Assembly: GCA_903921945.1 (NCBI GenBank)
Contig: CAIXSC010000712.1
Location: forward strand, 1-21,960
From: an uncultured Planctomycetaceae bacterium
Lineage (GTDB): Bacteria > Planctomycetota > Planctomycetia > Pirellulales > Pirellulaceae
Direction of reading: 5' to 3'
Length of the DNA: 21,960 nucleotides
This document shows positions 7,537 to 15,383 of the stretch, piece by piece. Position 1 is the first letter of the stretch, and every line of letters begins with the position of its first letter. The notes under the pieces were generated by a model. That model was given only the letters and a program-made list of their open reading frames with translations. It was not told the origin of the DNA and made no database searches. Both the position numbers and the translations under genes were made by a program.

Positions 7537-9996
7537 ATGGCTGCTGACAGTGGCACCGCGCTTCCTCGTCCTGTGGCGAAAGCCTCCACCGCGTCTCCGG
7601 CATCGAGCCCGCATCCCGTGCTGAAGTGCGCGGATGTGCAGCGCGTCTCCTATCGCGATGCGGACCGAGCGTTGTTCGACCGTCTCTTGCGGGATTTTGT
7701 GCCGCCCGGCGCTTTTGATGCCCATGCGCATCTTTATGACTTGCGGCACTTGGCCCCAACGGCAACGGCGGCCGATTTTGCGGGCGATCCGGAGGTTACC
7801 CACGAGGTTCTGGTCGAACGCATGGGGCAATGGATGGGAGACCGGGTTGTCACCGACGGGTTGTACTTTCCGTTCCCGATGCGGCATGTCGATTGCGACG
7901 CGGCGAACGCGTTCTTAGCGCGGACGCTCGCCGACAAGCCGGGCTCGCGCGGTTTAATGCTGATTCGTCCGAACGATTCGCCGGAGTCGACCGAGGCGTG
8001 GCTGGACCGTGCCGGATTCGCTGGATTCAAGGTCTATCATGTGTTCGCGTCTCGGACCGACACGTTTAACGCCGAGCAGGGCGAGTTTTTGCCGGACTGG
8101 GCTTGGGATCTGGCGGATCGACGCGGGCTGTGCATCATGATGCACATGGTCTTGCCGCGAGCGCTCAGCGAACCGCGGAATCAAGAGTACATCCGCCGCC
8201 AGTGCTTGCGCTACCCCAATGCGCGGCTTATCTTGGCTCATGCCGCTCGCGGATTCAACGCCCGCCATACGGTCGACGCGGCCAACGTGCTGCGTGGATT
8301 GTCGAATGTCTGGTGCGACACGTCTGTGGTTTGCGAGCCGTCGGCGTTCGAGGCGTTGCTCGAAGCGCTTGGTCCCTCGCGTTTAATGTACGGGAGCGAC
8401 TTTCCCGTTTCGGAGATGCGGGGACGCAGCCTATCAATCGGCGACGGTTTCTACTGGCTGCATGATGACAACGCGCAGTGGAGCGGCTGGTTGCACGCCA
8501 CGCCCGAGTTGGTTGGGATCGAATCGTTGTTGGCGTTGCGGCAGGCTTGCCGCACGCTCAAGCTGGTGGAACGCGATATCGAACGTATTTTTGGCGGCAA
8601 TGCGCGCCAATTGCTGGGACTGTCGCAACCCGCGAGCGACGGCGTTCACCAGCTCTATCGGGAAGCGAAGCGGCTGATTCCCGGCGGCACGCAGTTATTG
8701 TCGAAACGGCCGGAAATGTTCGCTCCGGGCCGCTGGCCGGCGTATTACGAAGAGGCGATCGGCTGTGAAGTGGTGGATAGCGATGGCCGCCGTTATCTCG
8801 ACATGTCCTATTGCGGCATCCTGTCGTGCATCCTTGGCTTCGCCGACCCCGATGTGAACGCGGCGGTGATCCGCCGCGTCCATCTCGGCTCGATGGCTAC
8901 CCAGCAAACGGCCGACGAGGTGGAAGTGGCGAAGTTGCTCTTGGAGATCCATCCGTGGGCCGAGCAGGCCCGATTTACTCGCGGGGGCGGCGAGGCGATG
9001 TCGGTTGCCGCCCGGATTGCGCGGGCAGCGACCGGCCGTGGCAAAATTGCGCTATGCGGTTATCACGGCTGGCATGATTGGTATTTAGCGGCGAATCTCG
9101 GCGGTATGCTGCCGCAAACCGCGTTGGCGGCCAACGTGCCCAATGCGGGGTCCGCGAAACAATTGGACGGTCATCTGCTGCCCGGATTGGAACCGGCGGG
9201 AGTGCCCCGCGAGTTGGCCGGGACGATTGAAACTTTCCGCTACAACCGACTCGATGAACTGGATTCCGCCCTCGACGCGTGCGGAAACGACCTCGCGGCG
9301 ATCGTTATGGAACCGACCCGGAGTGTTGATCCGGCCCCGGGATTTCTCGAGGGCGTGCGGGAACGAGCGACGGCTCGCGGTGCGGCGCTGATCTTCGATG
9401 AAATCAGCTCGGGTTGGCGGCTTTGCCTCGGAGGCGCTCATCGCCTTTATGGCGTCGAGCCCGATATGGCTGTGTTCGCCAAGGCAATCAGCAACGGCTT
9501 CGCGATGGGGGCGGTCATTGGCCGCCAAGCGTTCATGAACGCCAGTCAAGGCTCCTTCATTTCCAGCACCTACTGGACGGAAGGGATCGGGCCGGCGGCC
9601 GCGGTCGCGGCCATCCGCAAGATGCGGCGAATCGATATCCCGGCCCACCTGAAAATGTTGGGCACGATGGTTATGGATGGCTGGCGAATGCTTGCAGAAA
9701 AGCATGGGGTTCCCGTTTCGATTGGCGGCCGGCCCGCCTCCTGCTCGCTCGCTTTCCAGCATCCAGCCGCCGCCGCGCTGCAAACGTTGTTAACCGATCG
9801 GATGCTCGATCACGGCATCTTGGCGGCCGGCAGTTGCTCGCTGACATGGGCCCACTCGCCGCATCATATCGAGCGTTATTTGCTTGCGTTGGACTCGGTT
9901 TTCGCCGAATTGGCGGTGGCGATCCGCGAGGGGGATGTGGACCGCCGCTTGTCGGGGCCCGTCAAGCACTCGACTTTCCGACGGCTGGTCGATTGA
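7537..9996 (+). CDS. Fusion of a TIM-barrel amidohydrolase and a class III aminotransferase (GSA aminomutase-like)
   Basis: One uninterrupted frame of 819 residues carries two complete enzymes. Residues ~50-365 are an amidohydrolase of the Amidohydro_2 type: AHAH with His63 and His65 as metal ligands, FKVYHVFAS, ILAHAARGF with a strand-end His, and MYGSDFP with Asp288 as the catalytic Asp. Residues ~370-819 are a PLP-dependent class III aminotransferase resembling glutamate-1-semialdehyde aminomutases: PGGTQLLSKRPEMF, GCEVVDSDGRRYLDM, TRGGGEAMSVAARIAR, GYHGWHDW, IFDEISSGWR with Asp621 binding the PLP nitrogen, and FAKAISNGF with Lys649 as Schiff-base lysine. The residues expected in both parts are present, so both may be active. 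Similar aminotransferases occur in surface-polysaccharide clusters, so an amino-sugar-like substrate is possible but unproven. It is unlikely to be hemL itself because of the fused domain and divergent motifs. I chose ATG 7537 over ATG 7501 because of GGAG at 7525-7528. Confidence 0.88.
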   Translation: MAADSGTALPRPVAKASTASPASSPHPVLKCADVQRVSYRDADRALFDRLLRDFVPPGAFDAHAHLYDLRHLAPTATAADFAGDPEVTHEVLVERMGQWMGDRVVTDGLYFPFPMRHVDCDAANAFLARTLADKPGSRGLMLIRPNDSPESTEAWLDRAGFAGFKVYHVFASRTDTFNAEQGEFLPDWAWDLADRRGLCIMMHMVLPRALSEPRNQEYIRRQCLRYPNARLILAHAARGFNARHTVDAANVLRGLSNVWCDTSVVCEPSAFEALLEALGPSRLMYGSDFPVSEMRGRSLSIGDGFYWLHDDNAQWSGWLHATPELVGIESLLALRQACRTLKLVERDIERIFGGNARQLLGLSQPASDGVHQLYREAKRLIPGGTQLLSKRPEMFAPGRWPAYYEEAIGCEVVDSDGRRYLDMSYCGILSCILGFADPDVNAAVIRRVHLGSMATQQTADEVEVAKLLLEIHPWAEQARFTRGGGEAMSVAARIARAATGRGKIALCGYHGWHDWYLAANLGGMLPQTALAANVPNAGSAKQLDGHLLPGLEPAGVPRELAGTIETFRYNRLDELDSALDACGNDLAAIVMEPTRSVDPAPGFLEGVRERATARGAALIFDEISSGWRLCLGGAHRLYGVEPDMAVFAKAISNGFAMGAVIGRQAFMNASQGSFISSTYWTEGIGPAAAVAAIRKMRRIDIPAHLKMLGTMVMDGWRMLAEKHGVPVSIGGRPASCSLAFQHPAAAALQTLLTDRMLDHGILAAGSCSLTWAHSPHHIERYLLALDSVFAELAVAIREGDVDRRLSGPVKHSTFRRLVD

Positions 9997-10086
9997 GCCG
10001 TTTTTTCGCTTTCGCGTCGGTCGCATCGCGTTCACCGACCAAGTTAGCGCTCGCCAATAAATGCTTACAACGGCGATCAGGGGGCA

Positions 10087-10115
10087 TTTACGCCAAGCAA
10101 AGATTAAGGCATACT
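10087..10115 (+). promoter_or_regulatory. Candidate promoter of the small DNA-binding-like gene
   Basis: TTTACG at 10087-10092 and CATACT at 10110-10115 are separated by 17 bases, each matching four of six consensus positions. The pair lies in an A/T-richer stretch 52 bases before the ATG at 10167. It was judged by eye and is plausible, not proven. Confidence 0.3.
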
Positions 10116-10166
10116 TTCGCTTAACTCATTGCAGGGAATTAGCAATATCTGAGCAAAGGTGCAGCC

Positions 10167-10625
10167 ATGGCGAAAACCGCCCGCAAAGGTCCATCCGCTT
10201 CGCAAGCAATCCGTGACTATTGCCGCGAGAATCCTGACAAGTCTCCGAAGGAGGTCGCCGCGGAGATGGTCGCCCGCGGTTTCAAAACGGTCACAGCCGG
10301 TTACGTGAGCACGATCAAATCGCTTGCGAAAAAGGCTGCGTCCGAAGGTGAGTCCGGCGAGACTAACACAGCTGGCGCGACTGGCGGGGCGCCGGCCTCC
10401 AAGTCGGCTACCGGCGGTGCTAAGAGGGGCCGAAAGCCGCGGGTGCCTGTGGAAGGTTCCCGCCCCGGTCCCAAGCCTGGCAACAAAGCAAAATCAAGCG
10501 CGGCGGCCGGCGAGAGGCAATTTACCCTCGATGATCTAATCAAGGCGAAGAAGCTCAGCGAAGCGCTTGGCGGCGTGGCACAGGCGCTGAAGGCGCTCGA
10601 AGCTCTCGCCAAACTCGGCAACTGA
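10167..10625 (+). CDS. Small basic protein with HTH-like N-terminus and AT-hook-like middle
   Basis: The 152-residue product has three parts. Residues ~10-55 (SQAIRDYCRENPDKSPKEVAAEMVARG, then TAGYVSTIKS) look like a small helix-turn-helix fold seen in short planctomycete proteins of unknown function. Residues ~57-115 are disordered and rich in Gly, Ala, Lys and Pro. They include KRGRKPR near residue 86, close to the AT-hook core, and the related Gly-Pro-Lys-Pro repeat PGPKPGN. The C-terminal ~35 residues form an amphipathic helix (FTLDDLIKAKKLSEALGG, then ALKALEALAKL) suited to oligomerisation. A DNA-binding, perhaps nucleoid-associated, role is my inference. The start at 10167 has AAAGG at 10155-10159. 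It stands alone, with non-coding DNA on both sides. Confidence 0.82.
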   Translation: MAKTARKGPSASQAIRDYCRENPDKSPKEVAAEMVARGFKTVTAGYVSTIKSLAKKAASEGESGETNTAGATGGAPASKSATGGAKRGRKPRVPVEGSRPGPKPGNKAKSSAAAGERQFTLDDLIKAKKLSEALGGVAQALKALEALAKLGN

Positions 10626-10709
10626 AGCGACTGGCAATCACGCCGGCTGGACGTTCGACGACCGTCGAATCCACTGTGAAAAAAGCAGTGTCAAAACGGC
10701 TGTCGTAAC

Positions 10710-10741
10710 GAAACGGTAAGAAAGCGGTAAGAAAGCGGTAA
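10710..10741 (+). repeat. Short tandem repeat with CGGTAA core (three units)
   Basis: GAAACGGTAA (10710-10719), GAAAGCGGTAA (10720-10730) and GAAAGCGGTAA (10731-10741) follow each other directly. The spacing of about one helical turn would place each core on the same DNA face. Related AACGG cores flank it at 10694 and 10773. Confidence 0.85.
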
Positions 10742-10818
10742 CGAAGCCATGACGTCGCCGTGACTCGGTGATGAAACGGTTCGTGGAGTCGCGTGCGGTC
10801 GTAGTTCCGCAACACTGT

Positions 10819-10855
10819 GAATCGCGGCGTTGCATGCTTTGCAACGTCGCGGTTC
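10819..10855 (+). terminator. Strong 16-base-pair hairpin, possible terminator or structured RNA
   Basis: The arm at 10819-10834 pairs with 10840-10855 around a five-base loop (TGCTT). Fourteen pairs are Watson-Crick and two are G-U when read on the plus strand. It lies 193 bases after the stop of the small DNA-binding-like gene. No T-run follows on either side, so intrinsic termination is uncertain; an RNA-stabilising stem or a protein site is also possible. Confidence 0.45.
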
Positions 10856-11152
10856 TATCGGCCATTCGTCTCAAGCTCGCGGTCGCGTGCTGAGCCATCC
10901 GTTCGCTCACGGATGACTTGGGGATGTGACGTGGTTGAGTTGCCAGGGCCACCATGCTTGCCGCGAAGTGAGCGTTCCTGCCCACGCACGTCTCGACGCC
11001 TGGCAGGCACCGGCAGCTCAATAGTATTTTTCCGCGAACTCAATCGGTCTGTCGAGCGTCGCGTCGCCGGGCCTGAGCGGTTCTGCTTGCGCGTGGGTTC
11101 GGCTCCGGATATCCCTCGGTGCGGCGCTGCTCAACCGATTCCAACGCTTTTG

Positions 11153-11265
11153 CCAGGCGCAGGGAAAACGGTAGCTAACCAAATCCGTTAAGGTAGTGAT
11201 CGTCGTGGTTGCGCCGTTGCATGTTCCAGGCGGAGGGAAAAAACGGTAGCGAACCGAATCCGTCA
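11153..11265 (+). repeat. Pair of 38-40-base direct repeats upstream of the esterase gene
   Basis: The first copy (11153-11190) and the second (11226-11265) share the order CCAGGCG, AGGGAAAA, ACGGTAGC, AACC and AATCCGT, with a few substitutions and a two-base A-run difference. They start 73 bases apart, near seven helical turns. The second copy ends 7 bases before the GGGAGG ribosome binding site of the gene at 11288. The ACGGTAGC core echoes the CGGTAA tandem repeat about 450 bases upstream, in the same orientation. Confidence 0.88.
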
Positions 11266-11287
11266 TCCTGTCGGGAGGTGCTGTCGC

Positions 11288-12259
11288 ATGAAGAAGCAAA
11301 TCGAGCGGGGATTCCATGGGAATCACGACTGGCGTCGGCTGCGAAGTTGGACCCCCGTCGGGGTTCGCTTATTGAGCGGCTTCCTGACGATTGTCGTGCA
11401 CGCGATTCCCGCCATGGCTTTGGACGAGCCGTCCACTAAGGTGTCGTCAGCGGTCGAGGTATCGCCAGCGGTGCGCGACGAGTCAGGCGTTTGGAGTTTC
11501 AAGCTGCGCTCGCCGCGGCAGTCGGGGCAGACCGAGTTGCGTGTGTTATTGCCGCCAGACTTGGAAGCAGCTTGGAAGTCCGACCGCCAGGCCACTCCCC
11601 GCGTGCCCGTCGTGTTCTTGTTGCCGGTGGAGGCGAACCGCGAGTCGCGTTACGGCGACCCGATTCGTGAACTGTTGGATCGGAAACTTCACGAGCGGTT
11701 TCGGGCGGTGTTCGCGGCCCCGACGTTCGCGCGGCTGCCCTGGTACGCCGATCATCCGCAGCGAGCCGATTCGCGGCAGGAAGCCTACTTTCTTGAAGAC
11801 ATTGTGCCACTCGTCGAGTCGCAGTTTCCGGTGCGAGCGGAACGCGGCGGCCGGCTGTTGTTGGGATTTAGCAAATCAGGTTGGGGAGCGTGGGCGTTAC
11901 TGCTGCGGCATCCCGACCGGTTCGAACGCGCGTCGGCCTGGGATGCGCCGCTGATGATGAACCGGCCCGGGCTGTACGGCTCCGGCGATATTTTCGGCGA
12001 TGATGCGACGTTCCGTCGCTATGAGATCGCTACGCTCCTGCGACAACAGGCGGGACGCTTGCGGGAGGCCGATCCACCGCGACTGGTGTTGACCGGATAT
12101 GGAAACTTCCGAGGCGAACACGAGCGTACGCATCGCCTGCTGAAAGAACTCTCGGTACCTCATCTTTACCGCGACGGTCCGGTGAGAGTCCACGATTGGC
12201 ATAGCGGTTGGGTAGCGGAAGCACTCGAACTGCTATTGCCTTCCAAATCCGGAACCTAG
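11288..12259 (+). CDS. Exported alpha/beta-hydrolase, esterase D-like
   Basis: The 323-residue product has an N-terminal basic stretch and a hydrophobic export segment (about residues 25-45, ending near HAIPAMA), so it is probably periplasmic. The mature part fits a putative esterase of the alpha/beta-hydrolase fold: LRVLLPPDLE and VPVVFLLPVE as early strands, a nucleophile elbow GFSKSGWGA with Ser195, and HDWHSGW near the C-terminus with His302 as likely catalytic His. The acidic residue may be within VLTGYGNFRGEHERT or near the DAPLM segment. The substrate is unknown; acyl or acetyl esters of sugars are common for the group. The ATG at 11288 has GGGAGG at 11273-11278. Upstream lies a pair of direct repeats, which makes regulated expression plausible. 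The next gene is more than 200 bases away. Confidence 0.82.
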   Translation: MKKQIERGFHGNHDWRRLRSWTPVGVRLLSGFLTIVVHAIPAMALDEPSTKVSSAVEVSPAVRDESGVWSFKLRSPRQSGQTELRVLLPPDLEAAWKSDRQATPRVPVVFLLPVEANRESRYGDPIRELLDRKLHERFRAVFAAPTFARLPWYADHPQRADSRQEAYFLEDIVPLVESQFPVRAERGGRLLLGFSKSGWGAWALLLRHPDRFERASAWDAPLMMNRPGLYGSGDIFGDDATFRRYEIATLLRQQAGRLREADPPRLVLTGYGNFRGEHERTHRLLKELSVPHLYRDGPVRVHDWHSGWVAEALELLLPSKSGT

Positions 12260-12477
12260 GTTGCCGCATGGCTGGAAACGCTGAAATCCAGCGAAGCCAC
12301 GCATAGTCCGAATCTGTCCGCGAGCGGCTCCTTGGCGATCAGCCTGGACTTGTTGGACGGATGGAAAAACAGCGAAGATGCTGATTCGGGCTGGTAGTGG
12401 TGCGAGCCGGTCTCCCACGCGTGTGATGACCTGGCGCTCGAGCGTCGTACCTGAATGGTTAGATAGGTAAGTAGCCG

Positions 12478-14025
12478 ATGTTTGATCTCCTCCAGTGCCG
12501 CGGCGAACTCCACAACCATGGGCGAGCCGACACCGTGGGCCGCTGCGTCGCAATCGCCGACTCGCAAGCGAATCGAGTTGGCTTCGTGGTCGTTTCGCGT
12601 CCGCTTCGAATCCGTTTGTCGTGCTGCTTGGCGATTGCCGCGGTTGTGAACATCGCGCTGGACGCAGCTCGGCCGAAGACCAACGCGTTGGTGGCGGCGG
12701 AGGCCTCGGCTGCGGTTGAGACTGCGACGGCGGTTCACTCTGCGACTGCGACTCAGACTGCGACGGCGATTCAGACTGCGACGGCGATTCAGACTGCGAC
12801 GGCGATTCAGACTGCGACTGCGACTGCGGATGAGGCGGAGTCGGAGGCCGGCACGAAGCTTGGCGGCCTGCGGAGCGTGGACCGGGATCTGGCGGCTTTG
12901 GCGGCCGCGGGACCGAACTCGAAGGGCAGTGCGGACGCCCAGGCGGCCGCTGATCGATTGCGGAAACTGGGGCCGGAGTTGCTTCCGAAGCTGCTTCGAG
13001 TGATGGATGAGTCGAACGCGGTCGGCGCGAATTGGGCGCGGACGGTTTTCGACGATATTGCCGAACGCTTCTCGATGCGACCAGCCGACGGCAAGCCGGC
13101 TGTGGACTGGCCGGTCACGGCCCTTCAGAGCCATATTCGCGATCAAACGCGAACCGGCAAGTCGCGGCGCCTCGCGTTGCGTCTTGTCGAGCGTTTGGAT
13201 CCGGCATTCGCGCCCCCGTGGCTACTGACCTGCCGCGACGATCCCGAGTTCCGCACAGACGCCGTCGATGCCACGCTCCGAGCTGGCGATGCGGCGGCCA
13301 AGAGCGGCGAGCGCGACGCCGCGCGTGAACAGTACCGACTTGCCTTTGTGCATGCCCGCGAAAGCGATCAAGTACTGCTTGCCGCTCGCAAGCTGAGCGA
13401 GGCGGGCGAGGCTGTCGACCCGATCCGCCACCTCGGATTTGTGACTCGCTGGTATCTCGCGGGGCCTTTCGATGCTCCCGGCACGAGTGGCTTCGATGCG
13501 ACGTTTCCTCCGCAGGATCCCGCCTACCGTTTCGATCCGACGACAAAGTTCGCCGGCACTTTGCCCGCTGGCAATGGCTGGAAGATCCACGAGACACGCG
13601 ACCGGCTCGGCCAGACCGATTTGATTCAGGCTCTCGCCGCGGCACGCGAGGCGGTCGGCTATGCCTATGCTGAAATTGAGACGCCGACGACGCGCACCGC
13701 GCAACTCCGCTGCAGCGCGGACGACAATCTCACGGTTTGGGTCAACGGTGAGGAGGTGCTGGCCCGCCGCCAATGGTTGAATGGCACGCGGCTCGACCGC
13801 TTCACGGCTGTCGTAAAACTGCGAGGCGGCTCGAATCGGCTCCTCGTGAAAATCTGTCAGGGTCCGCAACATGCCGATCCAGCGGTGCCGAACAACTGGA
13901 GCTTTCAATTGCGACTGTGTGACGACTCGGGGGCCGGCATTCCATTCACCATCCACTCACCCGCCCCCCCCGCGCCGCCCGCGTCATCCGCCTCCACAGC
14001 TTCGCCAACAGGAGCGCCTCGATGA
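12478..14025 (+). CDS. Exported protein with HEAT-like helical region and C-terminal beta-sandwich; tandem repeat in N-terminal linker
   Basis: The frame codes 515 residues from ATG 12478. The export signal (SRPLRIRLSCCLAIAAVVNIALDAA) begins only about 38 residues in, so a GTG start at 12586 giving 479 residues is quite possible; neither start has a strong ribosome binding site. After the signal comes an Ala/Thr/Gln linker with TATAIQ repeats. A helical region follows (about residues 130-310: LRKLGPELLPKLLRVMD and later ARKLSEAGEA) that looks like HEAT or TPR-type repeats. The C-terminal ~190 residues begin WYLAGPFDAPG and contain CSADDNLTVWVNGEEVL and GGSNRLLVKICQG, a phrase set typical of the galactose-binding/PA14-like beta-sandwich in planctomycete secreted proteins. 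The stop overlaps the next gene start in ATGA, so the two are translationally coupled. I do not know its function. Confidence 0.8.
   Translation: MFDLLQCRGELHNHGRADTVGRCVAIADSQANRVGFVVVSRPLRIRLSCCLAIAAVVNIALDAARPKTNALVAAEASAAVETATAVHSATATQTATAIQTATAIQTATAIQTATATADEAESEAGTKLGGLRSVDRDLAALAAAGPNSKGSADAQAAADRLRKLGPELLPKLLRVMDESNAVGANWARTVFDDIAERFSMRPADGKPAVDWPVTALQSHIRDQTRTGKSRRLALRLVERLDPAFAPPWLLTCRDDPEFRTDAVDATLRAGDAAAKSGERDAAREQYRLAFVHARESDQVLLAARKLSEAGEAVDPIRHLGFVTRWYLAGPFDAPGTSGFDATFPPQDPAYRFDPTTKFAGTLPAGNGWKIHETRDRLGQTDLIQALAAAREAVGYAYAEIETPTTRTAQLRCSADDNLTVWVNGEEVLARRQWLNGTRLDRFTAVVKLRGGSNRLLVKICQGPQHADPAVPNNWSFQLRLCDDSGAGIPFTIHSPAPPAPPASSASTASPTGAPR
12719..12831 (+). repeat. 18-base in-frame tandem repeat coding TATAIQ
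   Basis: Three perfect copies of GCGACGGCGATTCAGACT occupy 12760-12813, with degenerate related units on both sides. They encode Thr-Ala-Thr-Ala-Ile-Gln units in the linker just after the export signal. Perfect DNA-level identity indicates recent copy-number change. Confidence 0.93.
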
Positions 14026-15335
14026 CTGCGGTTGCCAACTCGCCAACGACTCGCAACCTCCGTCCGCTCGCTGGAAATGCGGCGCGCTCATCGCGTTTGG
14101 CATCGCTTGTGGCTTGCGTATTGACCTCGTTAGGGGCCTGTTGTTGGGTCGGCATCGAGGTGCGAGCGGACGAGCCTTGGGCGAATTGGCGTGGACCGGG
14201 GCAGAACGGTGTCAGCGGCGATGCTCAAGGGCCGCTTCGGTGGAGCGAGTCGACCGGGATTCGCTGGAAGACGCCGCTTTCGGGAAGCGGCATCGCCAGT
14301 CCGATTGTGTTTGGCGATGCGGTTGTGACCACCACGGCCGAAGGTGCTCGGCAAAACGAATTGCATGTCGTCTCGTTCGACCGCTACACCGGCGCGGTCC
14401 GTTGGGATCGGCGGCTGTGGGGGACGGCGCCCACGCTATTTCATGCGACGAAAAGCGGCATGGCCAGCCCGACGCCCGCGACGGACGGCAAACACCTGTA
14501 CGCGTTCTTCGGCACGGGCGACTTGTTCTGCCTGGAACTGGACGGCCGCCTCCGTTGGCAACGTTCGCTGGCCGAAGAGTATGGCTCGTTCGAGAACCGT
14601 TTCGGCCATACCAGTTCGCCCGTGCTGGATGGCGAGCTGCTGATCGTTCAGTGCGATCACTACGGCGCTTCCTACTTGCTGGCAGTCGACAAACAGACGG
14701 GCGCGAACCGCTGGAAGGTGGACCGCCCCGGCGTTTGGCATTCATGGTCATCGCCGCAGATCAACTCGACAGATGGTCACCGCGAGCTGCTCGTTTGCTC
14801 CTCCGAGGCGATCGAGGCGTTTGATGTCCGCGACGGCTCGCCCCGCTGGAAGGTTCGCGGCTTGCAACGCGAATGCATTCCCACCGCCGTCGTCGGACTC
14901 GGGCGAGTCTTCGCGGTCAGCGGCCCCAAGGGAAAGACTTTTTCGATCCGTCCCGGCGGCCTTGGGGACGTCACGGATACGCATGTCGATTGGGTCGTGG
15001 CCCGCGGCGGACCGTTTGTGCCCTCGCCCATCCTTGTCGGTGATCAGCTTTACTTGGTGGACGACCAGGGAATCGCGACCTGTCTCGAAGCTCGAACGGG
15101 TAAACGGGTTTGGCAGAAACGCCTGCCAGGCGAATACACGGTTTCTCCAGTCGCTGCGGGCGATCGGATCTATTTCATCAACGACGCTGGCGATACGACG
15201 GTCGTGAAGGCGTTCACGCGGCAATTCGAGGAGCTTGCCCGCAACTCGCTGGGCGAACCGGTCTACGCGTCACCCGCGCTCACCGGCGGGCGGCTCTATC
15301 TGCGCGGCGCCAAGCATCTGTACTGCGTCGAGTAG
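14022..15335 (+). CDS. Exported PQQ-binding-like beta-propeller repeat protein
   Basis: The 437-residue protein starts in an ATGA overlap with the previous stop and has AGGAG at 14010-14014. An export signal (about residues 25-49) ends in VRA before DEPWANW, a typical signal-peptidase I site. The mature part begins with NWRGPGQNGVS, the standard opening of planctomycete PQQ-propeller proteins. It continues with blade repeats: IRWKTPLSGSGIASPIVFGD, SGMASPTPATDGKHLYAFFG, GHTSSPVLDGELLIVQC, LLAVDKQTGANRWKV, YTVSPVAAGDRIYFINDAG and VYASPALTGGRLYLRG. Such proteins form a seven- or eight-bladed propeller; the residues needed to bind PQQ as an enzyme cofactor are not evident, so a structural or binding role is more likely than dehydrogenase activity. 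It probably works with the product of the overlapping upstream gene. Confidence 0.92.
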   Translation: MTAVANSPTTRNLRPLAGNAARSSRLASLVACVLTSLGACCWVGIEVRADEPWANWRGPGQNGVSGDAQGPLRWSESTGIRWKTPLSGSGIASPIVFGDAVVTTTAEGARQNELHVVSFDRYTGAVRWDRRLWGTAPTLFHATKSGMASPTPATDGKHLYAFFGTGDLFCLELDGRLRWQRSLAEEYGSFENRFGHTSSPVLDGELLIVQCDHYGASYLLAVDKQTGANRWKVDRPGVWHSWSSPQINSTDGHRELLVCSSEAIEAFDVRDGSPRWKVRGLQRECIPTAVVGLGRVFAVSGPKGKTFSIRPGGLGDVTDTHVDWVVARGGPFVPSPILVGDQLYLVDDQGIATCLEARTGKRVWQKRLPGEYTVSPVAAGDRIYFINDAGDTTVVKAFTRQFEELARNSLGEPVYASPALTGGRLYLRGAKHLYCVE

Positions 15336-15383
15336 TTCGCGAGGTATCGCGGGCCGCGCGGTGATCGGCTGAAACGATTCGGT

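Larger units (their letters stand above)
10626..11287. other. Long non-coding region with hairpins and CGGTA-core repeats
   Basis: No frame here has convincing coding character or a ribosome binding site, although several short frames are open on both strands. It contains a 10-11-base tandem repeat (10710-10741), a strong hairpin (10819-10855), a smaller perfect hairpin with a seven-base stem (CATCCGT at 10896-10902, ACGGATG at 10909-10915), and a pair of 38-40-base direct repeats (11153-11190 and 11226-11265) just before the esterase gene. The stretch may hold a regulatory RNA or operator array. Confidence 0.6.

Noticed and set aside
7537..9996. Calling the fusion gene hemL
   Set aside because: The aminotransferase half resembles glutamate-1-semialdehyde aminomutase, but the fused amidohydrolase and the divergent motifs make a different substrate more likely.
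10638..11021. 127-codon minus-strand frame in the long intergenic region
   Set aside because: It has no ribosome binding site or recognisable domain, and it reads through the hairpin and CGGTA repeats, which look like non-coding elements.
11153..11265. CRISPR-like interpretation of the paired direct repeats
   Set aside because: There are only two copies, they differ at several positions, and no cas gene is nearby.
12256..13146. Minus-strand frame with RRRSLN repeats
   Set aside because: The Arg/Ser repeats are the reverse reading of the TATAIQ-coding tandem repeat in the plus-strand secreted protein.
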